Source: Owenia fusiformis (Eukaryota; Annelida; Polychaeta; Sabellida; Oweniidae). From it: 64,000 nt of DNA. The stretch spans positions 16,909,754 through 16,973,753 of the forward strand of contig CAIIXF020000011.1 in NCBI GenBank assembly GCA_903813345.2, in the 5' to 3' direction. The translations under genes and the position numbers were made by a program. The first letter of the stretch is position 1; each line of letters begins with the position of its first letter. Under the pieces are notes generated by a model that saw nothing but the letters and a program-made list of their open reading frames with translations, had not been told where the DNA came from and did no database searches. Of the stretch, positions 1-12,800 are shown piece after piece.

Positions 1-3000
1 ACCTGGTAACTATAAAGACTGCTGCCAAAGTGATACAGAAACAATTAACAATAGGCAATCGCATGGGACTTTTAATCCAAAGGATCCTATCGAATACTTA
101 CAACCCGTTATACACTTATGTTAAGCAGTGATCTTTTAGTTTAGGAAAAGCCGGTGACCTGCTATCAGCTGCTGCAGAATGTAAACAAAGCCTGCATAGC
201 TGACTACCACTAAAGCGCTAATGTGTAACTTGACCTTTTTAACATTGCTGGCATTTGGTTGCTATTAAAAGACAGCCACTTGCTTGTGAGATGTAACTAG
301 GATTAGGGTTTCCCAATTTTGGGAGTAGTCTTAGTAAAATATGTCTGGGGGGCGTTTGCAGGAAGGGATCAAAACAATTTTTTCAATCCTGCATAGGCAA
401 GACAATTCTCTAAATTAACAATTTTGAATCAAGTTGATCCCTTCCTGCAATTTTGAGAGATTTAATGTTCAAGTTGCCAGAATGTTCAGAGAGAATACAT
501 TTATTAACTAACCAGCCTTTCATCAAGGTGCTTTAATCTGATAAACTTTCACTCAAATTAAGAGAAACCCTGGAAACATTAGAGGAAGGGGTAGTACTTT
601 CACAAAGTGTTAATTTCAAGACCTAACTCAGTATTAATTACAAGCTGTAATACTATTTTTAAGATGATCACACATTTTAGATACCAAAGAGTTTCTGTGT
701 AAGCATTAGGCCATATGGTGGGAAATCCTAGCAGTGACGTCACTCACTAGCTGATAAGACCAGCTTGAGTAGCATTAAGTGCACTAACTAAAAGTTCGTT
801 TACAGGCCAACATAACATAAGTGTATAGCATAGACACTCATTGCCCATTGTCCTCCAGTACCAACCACGTCATGCTCATTTCCCCTGTAATCGCCCTTGT
901 ATCCTGTACACTCAGACGAACTACCATTTTTGTTATATGTGCCATATCCGTCCCTTGAAGTAAAACAAATTCCACCATTCTGGACACCAATTACTTTTTT
1001 ATTATTGGCCGCCACAGCAGTGAAGCACTTCTTCACTTCCAAAACTCGATTCCAATAATCATCGTTCAAATAATCAATATCTTCGCCATCAATGTTCCAA
1101 TCCAGTGCTCTATCAAAGTCGTCCCCAAAGCATCCGAAATATTTATACGGAAGAGCTAAATAAAAACAAAAGCAATGCTGTTTAATCTGAGCTAAAGCAC
1201 TTGCAGAATATCATATATACGACACACTAAGCGCGGTCTAAATGTCGTTTCAAAAAATAATTATCGATTAGTAAAAAGCGTCATTCAAATATCAATACTT
1301 CTCTTGAGAATTCAAACCAGGAAATTATACCAGCAGGAAATTATCCTGGTATAGTCCACGAAACAACTAAATAGTATACATCACGCCTGGTGATTCGAAA
1401 ATATGACGGAGGGGGAGCAGACATTTTCTGCTAGAAATTGCCTAGAATGGATAGGCGCATGGTAAAATACGTTAGGCCTTCTAGGATGTTTTAAGCCGAT
1501 ACGCTTCGAAGATATGAGATCTATCAAAAAAGCGCAAGGCTACCAACGTCCACAAGTCAATGTTTTTGCTATAAGGTAAGGAACAATTTTCTACGCGACA
1601 TGTGCTAAATATTTTTCGTTATATAAAAATAATTAAAGCGGGATGGAGGGGGGGGGGGCGCAGGGGGAGGGGAGCAATATGTGTATTAGGTGGAACAATT
1701 TTACAAATATTCTTGTTTGTGAAAAATGAACACAGAACTCTAAGTTACAGGACATAAAGTTAAGTGACATCTCTTATCCTTTGTTGACATATTACCCCCA
1801 CTCCGCCCCCTCCCCTCCGTCCCATTTTAATCATTTTTTTGTATATCGTAGTCGTATGTAAACGTATATCTAATTAAAGTCGGCAATGGGATTCATTTCG
1901 TGATGATAATCTCACTTACAAGTATTTATTTCAGGTCGTGTAGACCATTGTTGCTTTATCCATGGCAAAACACTTTATTATGACTTGTGCATGTTGATGG
2001 CCTTTGCTATCGATATGGCGAACTGAATTAACACATGTTCTAAACCAGTCATCAAAAGTTCAAAAGATGGCAGCACTTGAACAATATGTCATCTGAATGA
2101 CATTCAAATAGATGGCAGCATCTCACTATGCTCATCCAATAACTAATAAGAAAAGCAAATTAAAAATAGGTATCGATATGGTGAGCTGAATTCAACAATG
2201 TTTTTCTCTTAAGCCAATTATTGAAAAAAAATTGTAAAAACACGGTCCTTTATGTAATTTTGACTGATTGGCAACAATTTAATGCAAAAATTATTTATGT
2301 ATGTATTTTTTATAACTGTTTCTGTTAACATTTTTGTACAAACGTTGGTATTTATCTGACTATATATATGAACTATGAAAAGTTAAATCTAGAATAATCG
2401 TGAAATATGATAGGAGTTGGTAAATGCAAGAGTAGCGACATTCCGCGTATTCGATAACCTAAAGCAGACTTTTGCCATTTGAGGTTATGTCCAAATAAAA
2501 GTGCAAGATAAGCTAAAATGGCAAAAGTCTGCTTTAGGTTATCATTCATATAGAACCAAACATATGGTTTTCATTGTTCACAGTAAACAGACTGTGGTTG
2601 TCAGTTCTTAGTAAAGTGCTTCATTAGTAACGTAATTGTTAATAAGAATTTCTCGACGGGCACTGTCTAAAAATGGCGAAAACTTACTCCCGTCGAGAGC
2701 TACTTAGATTTTGAAAGTATAGCTCTCTATCGCTAGAATCAACAGCTTAAGAATCCTGACTTCAAAGAAAATTTCAGGGAATTCAGCTGACTCATGTTGC
2801 ACATTATATACCTGAAAATGTTCCTACATCGCCATCTTTCATTCAACTCAACTATAGAACGTCTCACTGCCCTATGTATCGATCAGGACTTCATTTTATT
2901 GGTCGTGTCAAAAGTTTTGGCCAGGTATATTCAATATGGCGGCTTGACGTTTCCCAAGTTGCGCATGCGTCGATAGTATTTCCGTTTAACCGCCATATTG

Positions 3001-5896
3001 GAAATGGGTATCGAACAATAAACGATTAGAACTCCTGATCGCCATAGAAGCACATCCGCGATCCTGCAAAACGGGGAAAGTAGACACATATGTGCCCATA
3101 ATGTAGGCTACAGTTTGAGACAAACAGCAAGCCGTTGACTGGCGCTGATCAAAATTAGATGTCACCATTCTTCAGCTGGGAGATCCTCACGATGGAGAGC
3201 TATACTTTCAAAATCTAACATGGTAGCTCTCGACGTGAGTAAGCGAAAACATCTCCACCGCTGGATGTATCTCAACGTTGTTGACGATAATCCACACTAA
3301 TACCATGGGCTTTCAACTGTTTTAACTGAAACAAACCTAAAATATCCAACAAACCAAGTTATAACACAAATCAAAAAGTTCGACTCGTGTTCCGAGTCCA
3401 AGAGAGATATGAGCTCACCTAGCTAAATCACGCAGTAACTTCGTGTTCCGAGAAATCAGCGTTCTGATTGGTCGAGCTAGCGGATGCCTGTCGCTATAGC
3501 AAATAAACGCCATCTACTGGCAGAAATATTACGACTTCCGAGCCCAAAACTCGCTAGAAAAGTACCTTGAAACCATATAAAACAGAAAGACCTTATTACG
3601 ATGATTTAGGTTGATAATTATACTTAATGAAACCATCTAGATCTAGTGAAGTCAAAGGTGAATGACAAACCTTAAAAAAGTTTAAATATCGGGACTGAAC
3701 TCGATGGTCGTCACACTATTTTGTTTCAACAAGGATCGGACTATATTTTATTTCAAAAACCACAAAACATTTATAAAATATATATTTAACTAATTTTCGC
3801 ATTAAATTGTTAAATTAGTGACCATTACATAAAGGACCGTGCTTTTTCAATATGTTTTCAGTAATTGGTTTAAAAGAAAAACAATGTTGATTTCAGTTCG
3901 CCATAACGATACCAATCTTTTTGCCTCTGGAAGCCCGGCCATGTTGAAACGAAAACATCATGTCTTCATTTCCAGTGTTCCCCAGTGATAATATTATTTT
4001 GAGGAATTCGAAAAGCATAAACTTTTTCGACTTTCATTGGAACTGCAGTTTCTATGTAGATTTAATGAAGGATATTTGTAATGTAAATAAGTGTGTCGAT
4101 CGAGTGCTGATGTAACCAAAGCACACTAGCCAAATCGCATGTGAGTCCCATGATGTATAGAAGTATAGGGATATTAAGGTGTCACCCTGAACTTAACCCT
4201 TTCCCGACGTGAATATGAGAGGAAAATGTTGGCCCTGGTGACGGATAAGTAAGAGCAGTTTTTAGGGGAAAACTGAAAATTACCTATGCCCAGGGACCTA
4301 TTCCTTGAATTTTATCACTGAAATACATTTTTTAGTAAGGACTATCGTATTAGAACAACTTGTCAAAATTTGGTGTAAAAATACTGAATAGAACTGGAGA
4401 TATTATCATTTCATCGATGTATATAAATAAAAATTATGGTGCCAAAAGGAGCCTATCGTCCTGAAAGGTATTACATAATAGGGCTCCATATGGAGCCCAT
4501 CGTCGTGAAAGGGTTAAAAATGGAAAATACCAGTTACACATACCGCCAACAGTAATCCGAATACTATGTACGTAATACTCTTTGTCAAATGATAATGTGA
4601 ATGTTGGCACTTCACCACCATTAGTACGAGCACATGTTGTCGTATCACCATCAGTAGCTAGTGATGCCCAAGCGTGTATCTTGTCGTCCTCATCGTTGAA
4701 CTCATAATAAGTTGACGACTGGGATACATTTGATATCGGAATTACTTTGGTATTTGATGCGGCACATTCAACATCTAGAAATGTTAAAACATATAGTTAC
4801 TACAAACATATAATATGCGTATTCGTTGTTTTCAGGAACTCTATTCAGCAGATTCTAAATACAAGCTGGCTCACATATACTAATAGATAAGGACTTATCA
4901 GTTCAGTTTTGATGTTCTTATGACAACATATCTTTGAAATCAAAACAATAATTTCCTAACACGTTCTTTTCATTGAATATTGGAAATGGCAAACGCAGAA
5001 CTCATTTCGACATTATTCTTGATCCTTTACTGTTTTTAGTTTATATTAATCACCCTTGGTATACGCAGCTAACGAAAATTGACCGGTACGGGTCAAAAGC
5101 TGGACCAGTACGGGTTAACGGTTTATTTGAATTTAAAACAGCCATAACTTGCTCAATATTGACTTCCTCGTGTCTAATTTGAAATATATGATGCCTCCCG
5201 ATGCATTTAAGTACCCCAATTTTTTTACAGATTTTTAAACGGACCAAAACTCTCTAAATGCGCATTTATGCTCTTTTCTCTCGAGAACGACTGTCTCATT
5301 TTCACGAAAACTTTTATTTAGTACTTCTAACATATAAGATCTATTTTCCCCATCAAGGTATGATGTTAATGACATACTATTCACATCTTTTGAGTTTCAA
5401 TGACGCGAGTTTGATTTTATAAAAAATGCCAAACTTTGTGACAAAGAATTTCCTCCTGCTTGCAGCGAGAAGACGGACCGACACGTTTGCCCCGAACCTG
5501 TTTATATATGTATATGTATTTGTAAAAATTTCTATGATTAAAAGAAAAAAATCGACATAGACTACACTTCAGTATGTAAGTCCAATGCTCATACTATTTA
5601 CTTATGAAAGCTACATTTTCCCAAAAATATTTTAACAGCCATTTTGGTGAAATAATTATATTTTAGCCTGTGTCTATTTTCTCACAAAATACATAAATGT
5701 ATAATGTCATGAAAAATATATAACTACTACGTTTAAATGCGTATATGAGAATCTATAGAATTGAGCACTCAAGACTTAGTGCAATATAACAAAATGTCTC
5801 CAATAAAACGCATATTTGTATCTTACCATTGTTGATGATGCTCATTACAGCAAATACTGTAAAAACACTTTGTAAACATAGGTGTATGCTAGCCAT
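1..5896 (-). CDS. Receptor paralogue A, 5' part only (signal peptide, galactose-binding N-half, WSC-like exon split by a transposon)
   Basis: First three exons of the tandem receptor family; the gene runs leftwards out of the window. Exon 1 (5896-5827) gives a signal peptide starting MASIHLCLQSVFTVFAV and ends in phase 1 at GTAAGA. Exon 2 (4774-4544, 77 codons) is the N-terminal half of a fucolectin/F5-8C-like jelly roll, with QSSTYYEF, DGDTTTCAR and HSIRITVGG. Exon 3 starts at 1155 and encodes the WSC-like domain (FGCFGD, DRALDW, NRVLEVKKCF, GGICFTS). After codons Tyr-Ala it is interrupted by a 711-bp element (113-823, TA on each side); the remaining exon end is found at 112-102, followed by GTAAGT. 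Reading through, translation would stop inside the insert. Exons after WSC lie beyond the left edge. The copy is therefore probably disabled, or the insertion is an allele. A fragment resembling the WSC start also lies near 1320-1380. Confidence 0.7.
113..823. mobile_element. DNA transposon (MITE-like) inserted in the WSC exon of gene A
   Basis: The ends are inverted: CACTTATGTTAAG on the left and CATAACATAAGTG on the right, each flanked by TA (111-112 and 824-825). The outside sequence rejoins as a WSC exon end plus splice donor, as in paralogues B, C and D, which proves an insertion. An internal 16-bp inverted repeat (358-373 and 434-449) forms a hairpin. No transposase is visible, so it is non-autonomous. 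TA duplication suggests a Tc1/mariner-type partner. Confidence 0.8.
2169..3913. mobile_element. Large foldback element with about 90-bp inverted arms
   Basis: The left arm (about 2169-2260, from ggtatcgatatggtgagctg) matches the right arm (about 3825-3913) in inverted orientation at roughly 85-90%, including the stretch cacggtcctttatgtaat. A second inverted pair lies inside (about 2653-2745 and 3178-3265, sharing gattttgaaagtatagctct), so a second foldback element has probably inserted in the first. A part-copy of the outer arm also lies near 2010-2090. No coding capacity is recognised. Confidence 0.6.
4197..4513. mobile_element. TTAA-flanked MITE in gene A intron 2
   Basis: The inverted ends are CCCTTTCCCGACG and CGTCGTGAAAGGG, each bordered by TTAA (4193-4196 and 4514-4517). 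TTAA duplication is known for piggyBac and Kolobok families. The inside is non-coding, with a short inverted motif around ggagccta / ggagccca. The matching introns of B and C lack it, so it inserted after the paralogues separated. Confidence 0.7.
4975..5560 (+). mobile_element. Deleted CR1/Jockey-like LINE relic in intron 1 of gene A
   Basis: The segment 4975-5060 encodes the reverse-transcriptase block PLLFLVYIN. It aligns base for base with 43340-43425 in intron 1 of gene C. The LINE 3' end (about 5500-5560, containing tgtatttgtaaaaatttc) also matches C (about 45605-45660). The middle is replaced by unrelated sequence (about 5060-5490), so this copy has lost most of the LINE since the duplication. 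Confidence 0.7.
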
Positions 5897-7238
5897 ATCC
5901 TAATTACACAGACAAATGGATCCTATGTATACGTATATGTCAAACTTTCAAACCTTGACGCCTCTCAGAAATACGCAAGGAATTAAATGCTCGACTTCCT
6001 TGTTATATGTGTTGACGAATTTAGGTTATACGCTTATTGTGATCACATTTCTATTGATCTATAAAAACTACACAATACTTATTGTTTAAACAAATCGCTT
6101 CACTATTTTCCATTCTACATACAACGATTCGTAATTATTTGGTTTACTAGAATGTATTGCAGCTTATTTTAAAAACACTTTGACTCATGGTTTTAATGGT
6201 GTGAAGGACTACGAAATCAATCTGTGTTTTCAATTTTCTTTAGATTAACACACTTCTAAGAAATATCATTTTGATGCAACAATTTGTGTTAACACTTTGT
6301 ACAACACTTTGTAATTTCACATTTCTTAAACATACAGTACCGTTTTGTGCATTCCATCTATCGCAACATACGGATAAAGCGACCCCAAACCATTTTCTTT
6401 TTTTAGATGATGTCATGTTATTTTGTAACGGTGTCAACGTAAATATGGACCGTGCTTCATATGGTCCGCTGGTATATAAGTCCTGGAAAATAAAGTCCGG
6501 GACTATATTATCTAGAATATCAAGACCGATGGATTGTATTTCCTTCTTAGGTATTTAAGTCCATTCTCTAAAATTTAATGTCCGGGGGGACTATAAATAC
6601 CAAATTATGGTATCTTTGACCTTCATTTCGGACCATATTTTCTGGTAAAAATGTCCATGGGCATGTATTGAACTCTGCTAAAATAATATTTCATTGACAT
6701 ACAATGTAATACTGTTATTCCATATCGTTTAACCATCACATACTTAGAAATAATGTCTAAAACCATTAAATTAGTCATTGGACATTTGTCTAACTATCGC
6801 ACTACGCACACTGTGTTTGGCCATGGAATATCTTTCTTATTTTGTAGTTAGTTTAGTCTAGTTTTAGTTAATTTTTGTTGATTGATTGGGATCAAGATAA
6901 ACTTAATTCCAATATGTCATATTTGGCTTATTCTTAAATAAGATTTCCAATTTTAAACTTTCAGAATCATGATGATTGAATTTGGAAATTATGTCTTTGA
7001 CTTTATCTTCAATTCTATTCAATTCTCAAATATATTGAGAATTTGAGAATAACCCAGAATTTATAAAAATTCCGGTACATAAAAGTAGAACATAACTTTC
7101 AAGTGCCATTTCGAAATGCTAAAAATTATCAATATTTAGATTGAGTGTATAATCAAATATCACTTTGTAATTGTAAAAATGAAAAAGGGATACATATAAT
7201 AAAGAAGACTAATAAAATAATTTATCAATTATACTAGT

Positions 7239-7308
7239 GGGATGAGTTGTCTTGGGATGAGATGTCTTGGGATGAGTTGTCTTGGGACGAGATGTCTTGG
7301 GATGAGAT
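7239..7308. repeat. 15-bp minisatellite, about 4-5 units
   Basis: Tandem units of gggatgagttgtctt with single-base variants. The unit is a multiple of three, which keeps a frame open on the minus strand (HPKTS repeats); this is not taken as a gene. Confidence 0.8.
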
Positions 7309-8507
7309 ACATTGTTAAGATATTTATATATTGAATTCAGCGGGAAAGTGCTTTCCATAGCAACTCGGAAATGGAATTCAGCAGAGCAATTCCAAGACAG
7401 AAATATCAAAAGGAATGGAGGAGAGAATCACATGTGACCAGCCATTTTATCAACGTAAACCACCTTAGGTAAGTTTTATGGAGTTTTCGTTGTCGATCGC
7501 CACCGTGTTCGTAAGAGTGATCCGCTGAACCTGTTTCTGAGTTGCTAAGGCAATCACCTTTCTGCTAGATCAAATATTGGCCTATATCAACAATTTTTAG
7601 GTTATTTAGACAAATGTCTATATTCTTCTGTAAAAATCTGAATGATAGATGATTAATTAAAAAATAAAGAGTAACTTTAAGAGTAGCGTTTTAGAGAAAA
7701 AATAGTTTTAATTATATTTCTGTTTCAATCTTTATTCGTTAATTTTGATCATTACATCATTATATTCCAGTCATTATTCGTCATCATTCATCATACACAT
7801 AAGTCATCCAAGACATATTTTCAGTTTACGCATAGTTTGTTTGAGTTGAAGTCCCAGTTGATTAACTAGTTTATATTCATTAGATAGACTCTTCGTAACC
7901 ATGTAGTGTCCCACCCAAGGATTCAATTTCTTCCCTCCTTGTCCCTTTCTCTCTGTCGTTAACACTGGCCCCGATCTGGTTATAAATACGTTACGTTTTT
8001 ATAGCAAAATGGATGATTTGCCCCAAAGAAATTTTAAACGGGCGTGGTGATTCCGATCGTGTTATAACTCGAATAATGGGGCAGATGTAATTAAACGATA
8101 TAGCCCTCCTTGACAAGCATATAGAAAAATTAGAAGAACTGGTCTCGGGGACAGATGCAACCAGAAAGAATAGTCCGATTGGACTGGTATAACTAGAAAA
8201 TTAAGGAAAAGTTGTCTCGGGGCCAGAATTACCCGGAAAATATAGTGTCCTGGACATGCATTATTAATATAAATCATCCAAGGGAAACTAACGACAAGAA
8301 TAGTCAAAGACAATTTTAGTTTCATTTGAGTTTTTTAATTCGTTTATAATATATCAATTAAGTATGTACTATAATACGACATCTATACATTTAATCTATA
8401 ATCTATACATTTGTCAACGTATCTATAGTCCGTCAGTAAATGTAGTCCGGGTTTATATTGTACACCAATACAGAAAATATGGTCCAGTTAGTGTGTACGG
8501 AGCTCGT

Positions 8508-8625
8508 TTTCGAGGCCCGCGCGAGCTCGCACGATGCTCGTAATTGTTGTTTTCGAGGCCCGTACGAGCATGTACGAGGCTCCTAATTTCACAGCCCGTA
8601 CTTCCTCGAGCGAGACCCGTTATAG
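8508..8625. repeat. GC-rich palindromic interspersed repeat
   Basis: Several copies of cgaggcccgtacgagc-like units stand out from the AT-rich background. Related arrays occur at 47437-47610 and 48024-48245. The region from here to 8930 is collinear with the 47.4-47.9 kb region, so the two were copied together in the gene duplication. The unit contains the self-complementary core cgtacg. Confidence 0.65.
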
Positions 8626-9856
8626 GACACTTTTACAGCACGAAAAGGAAGAAGTTTGCATATTTAATGCAATGCTACATCATTCACGTGTCGATCTTAA
8701 ACAACTCGCAATGCATGTGTAATCTCTTTAACCACTTTTCATACAATCGATGTACACATCCATAAGCTTTATCTATATCACATTTTAACTACTTCAAATA
8801 CCACACGCACATGTTTATGTATTGCTTTTACTTCACTTGTAGAAAACATGGTATCTCCCATTGGTAACCCTGTTTATTTTGTTTCCTAACTTTTATACTG
8901 TTTATCATGGTGATACAGCCATGCGAATATTTTAGTTTAGTTTATTTCAAACAAATAAAAGGCCTCAGGCCCATAGTTTTACAAAAATAACAATACATGT
9001 TTACATCAATTTAGTAGCTCCTGCCTTAAATTAAATGCTTTATAGCAGAAAGTAGCTAAGTTACATAAATCATTTACACTTTTTGTAGACATTAAATTAA
9101 TATACTTTTGTTGTGATGGTAAAATATAATAATACCATATGATGTACTCTTCCCTTAGGTCAATATATGACAGGCAGATTAAAATAAATCTAGAATTGAA
9201 TGGTGAGAATACCATTATTTATCTGGCAGGTTATGGGGAACACGTTGGTTATGGTAAATGAAGGAAATGTTGGAATTTAAGAGGAGTCTCAACTCTCAAC
9301 GGATATTCACAAATACATTCTTCACAACACGATAATTAAAGACTGATTATGGAACACCAAGGAAAAGGTACTGAAAATAAATATCGCTTATATAACGATG
9401 ACTAAATCCAACCGATAGCATTGCCCAGATGGAAAAATTTGATTCAGCTGTGACATACATGTATTGAGTATTGAGAAATCAATGTGAATAGATTGAACAT
9501 GGCTAAGAAATACTTTTAAAAAATTGTTCTCATTAGTGTTAAAGTTTAAACGTATACAAAAGTACAAAAAAATGCCAAAAGGGTAATCAGAAATACTGTA
9601 GTTGTCTAAGATTGTCATACTTTGAGTTGATATCTTAGCACTAGTGCCAAATGGAAAGGATCAAAAGTTGTTATGGTCGAACCTTAAGAAAAAGTATTCT
9701 TTAAGTGTATACCACTCATAAAAACAAACACCATATTACGTATATTCCAAAACTTGATCCCGCTGGTTAAAGAGATTGAATTTTTAAGACGAATAAGATC
9801 TCTTAACAAATATGTTTTGACAGGCGATTTTGTACCCGTGTAAAATATATGTCTTG

Positions 9857-12800
9857 TTATTTCTGGTATTCTTTTAGTTGTTCATAAACATGGCTTTCTG
9901 TATCATCAACTTGCACGCCATCTTGAATACTGTCATCCTTGTCTAAATACGTCGATGTTTGTCCATTTATTTCTGCCATTTGTTTATTTGCCCTTGAATC
10001 AGTATTTTCATACTCAGGTTCCGCGGTTGCTTGTCCGATATCTAACGAAGGTTTCATTTCAATTTCAGCATACTCCATACTCTGGTCAGGTCGATCCGTA
10101 GGAAATGATTCCATATTTTGGTAGTCCTTGTCCGTTTTACTTTCTGATGTGTTCCTGGAGCAAATGACGAAATTCATAAATAACAGCAAAATTCGCCCAT
10201 ATTTTACATTTTCGACTAAACATTTTCATTGATTATTTTAGAATTCGAATACTATATCTATTACAAAGCATATTTTTTCCTATCGCTACTACATATACAC
10301 CATAAATTTATTTGATGAATAAACTAGACATCAGAACATTTTTCACAAGTTTTACCTTTTGTTTCGCCTGAGTAGTACAGCGATAACGACAATTAACAAC
10401 AGGATACACAGCGCGCAACCTATCGCTACCCCAATGATTGCATCCACCGGCTGTTTTGTATTGGGTTGCATAGTGTAATCTTTATTTCCTCCTTTATTAA
10501 AGAATAGTAAAATATAAATACTATACAGAGGGTTTACAGACATATACGTATAAATATCTGCAACACTTACGCAACATCATATTGTTGTGAAAACTGTTTA
10601 ATCAACATGAGACATGAATGTGGTTTATCATTGCAACGTTAATTGTATTAAATTAAAGTGAAATGATGTCTACATATTCTTAAACTGCTCTCACAGAGGG
10701 AATTAACAGCAGGCGTCCCATTAATCTTGTTTTCATTTTTTAGAACATCATGAGTAGTTGCAATAATTCTATCCTTCACCACGTTTCTTAATAATATATC
10801 GACATAAGAGGTACATTGTAAGAAGCATTACAGCATCGTTAGGTAATACGTTATGAAACAAAAATGAAACCGTCGAACAGATGAAAAGTTGAACAGCATT
10901 TGTTTATGAATATTCACCCCAAGACTCTAAAATACTAGCTATCATTTTAAACCAGTGCTGAAAGTAAGTCTATCCATTTTATGGATTAGATTTAACAATG
11001 CAAAATGTTTCAAAATATTATGTATTGTATTATTAATCTCATCTAATGCCACGTTACGCTATCAAGAGGTTTTGCGGTTGCCAAATGGTGGTGAGGTGTT
11101 AGACTACAATGAAGCGATAAGTACCTGTTTGAAAAGATCCTTTCGTAGCAGGTCCGTAACCAGCTTTTGTGGATGCTTTAACTTCACATTCATACGTTGT
11201 CTCAGACTCAAGATTACTCACAAATGTCTCTCTAGTCACAGACGCAAGAGTTTGTTTTAAAACAACGTATGTTGCGTTTACGTAGCATGTCACCTTAACG
11301 AGAACAGAAAATTTGCAACTTCTAATGTGGAAAAAACTAAAAATCGGCAACTCTTTTGAGTAGCAAATCCCAACGAACACTTTATTCATGAATCTTTTAT
11401 ACAGTTTGGTCAAAAAACGGCAACCTTAATTTTTCCTCATATCTTTCAAATTTCGCCCTGATATTTTGCACATATGTATATCATTCAATTTTGTACTAAA
11501 CTATATTATTTCATGGACATTGGACTGATAGTCGCAATTGTTACAGCACTTAAAACGAGGTGCCCCAGTTGGCCAACACTGTGCTGTTGGCAAACCTGCG
11601 CACGTTTCCAAACATGTCAATGACACAACTGCATTTCTCAGCAAGCATGGAAGGAACGACACATGTGATCTTAATTTTGAGGTCAAATGTTGTTCTGGTG
11701 ATATAACCCTACACTTTATCTTTGGGGTATCCCCGCTGGTAAAGATTATATGGGACCATATCTTGGCTATGGGGTGCCCATTCATTGTCTGTTGTACTGC
11801 CGATAATGTGATCATTGAAGTGGTCCCAAAGCCATTATTGCGCATCATTAGGTGTATAGGGTATGGTCTGTCTTGTTGGAACCACTGCTGCGGCCTATCA
11901 ACCCCCTGGGTTCACCTGTTGACAGTTATTGGATATCCGTTGGCATCATCAAAGGTAAAGGACCCTTTCTTCTTAACTGTGCATCTGTCTATGTGAAGGT
12001 GCCTCTGCACTACTTCATCAAGTGCTTGGCTCCCCAAGAATACATAATTGTTACCAGGGTATCAAGTTGGAAATGGAGTTCATCTAAGTAACAGACCAGT
12101 TCAGACAGCCCGAAAGTGGCCATCTGGGGCATGTTCCTTAAAATGCAGTAATATTGTGACTATCAGTCCTATGATGGTCATGAAATATAATAAGTTGGTA
12201 GGAAATTATTGTGTTTTTGAATTAAAACCAGGTTAATGGAATTGATCATTCGACCAATACGTTACGCCTCTTGCGTATCTCTTCTCGCTCCACACACTTC
12301 AGTAACTATACATTCGAGCATCTTGTATTCAGTCAGTCAACAGTCAACATACTCTCGTTTTCATTATTCTTACAATACCATCATTCATACGTTTTTTACT
12401 GTATTACAACTTTTTCTTGAACGACAATGGTCTTCAGATATCAGCATCATTTGCCGAACAACGTTGCAACAGAAATAGTTTGGTTTACCATAGAAAAAGA
12501 AGAAACTGCCCAGGACGAGTCTCTGAATCCACTGGAGATACAGAATCACGTTAGTGAATAAGGACACTTAAATGTTCAAGAGATGAACAGACGTTGTATA
12601 TAAAGAGTTAATTAACAGCCCCATCAGATGCACTGGGCTGATAGATAAAACATATTTTCCCATCTTGGATATCTCCTCGTAATTATGTGCACAATGTGCT
12701 TCAGAACCAGATGGCATTTGTGATAAACTTTCGATGATCATTTCATCAGTTCGTCATTATATAACATTCGAGTGAAAGCGGGATTTATAAAGTCAAGGAT

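Larger units (their letters stand above)
1156..4543. other. Intron 2 of gene A, filled with foldback elements
   Basis: No exon of the receptor family is seen here apart from a weak WSC-like scrap near 1320-1380. The stretch holds a G-run (about 1645-1660), a 90-bp hairpin (2453-2541, arms containing aacctaaagcagactttt), a large foldback element (2169-3913) and a TTAA-flanked MITE (4197-4513). A CTCCCCCTCC-type purine/pyrimidine tract lies near 1650-1675, and a complementary one near 1795-1825. Confidence 0.6.
5897..9856. other. Intergenic stretch between gene B 3' end and gene A 5' end
   Basis: From 5897 to about 6430 this is nearly identical to the 5' flank of gene C (46487-47250) and so should hold the promoter. 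No confident TATA or initiator can be fixed. A 15-bp minisatellite lies at 7239-7308 and GC-rich CGAGGCCCGTACGAG-type repeats at about 8508-8625. From 8470 to 8930 the sequence again matches the C flank (47437-47920). From 9228 to 9360 it matches the flank of the psi copy (27050-27180). No independent gene is supported; the short open frames have no recognisable domain. Confidence 0.6.

Noticed and set aside
9857-10154. Receptor tail as an ITAM
   Set aside because: The YxxI/L motifs are about 25 residues or more apart, not the 6-8 residues between motifs that an ITAM needs.
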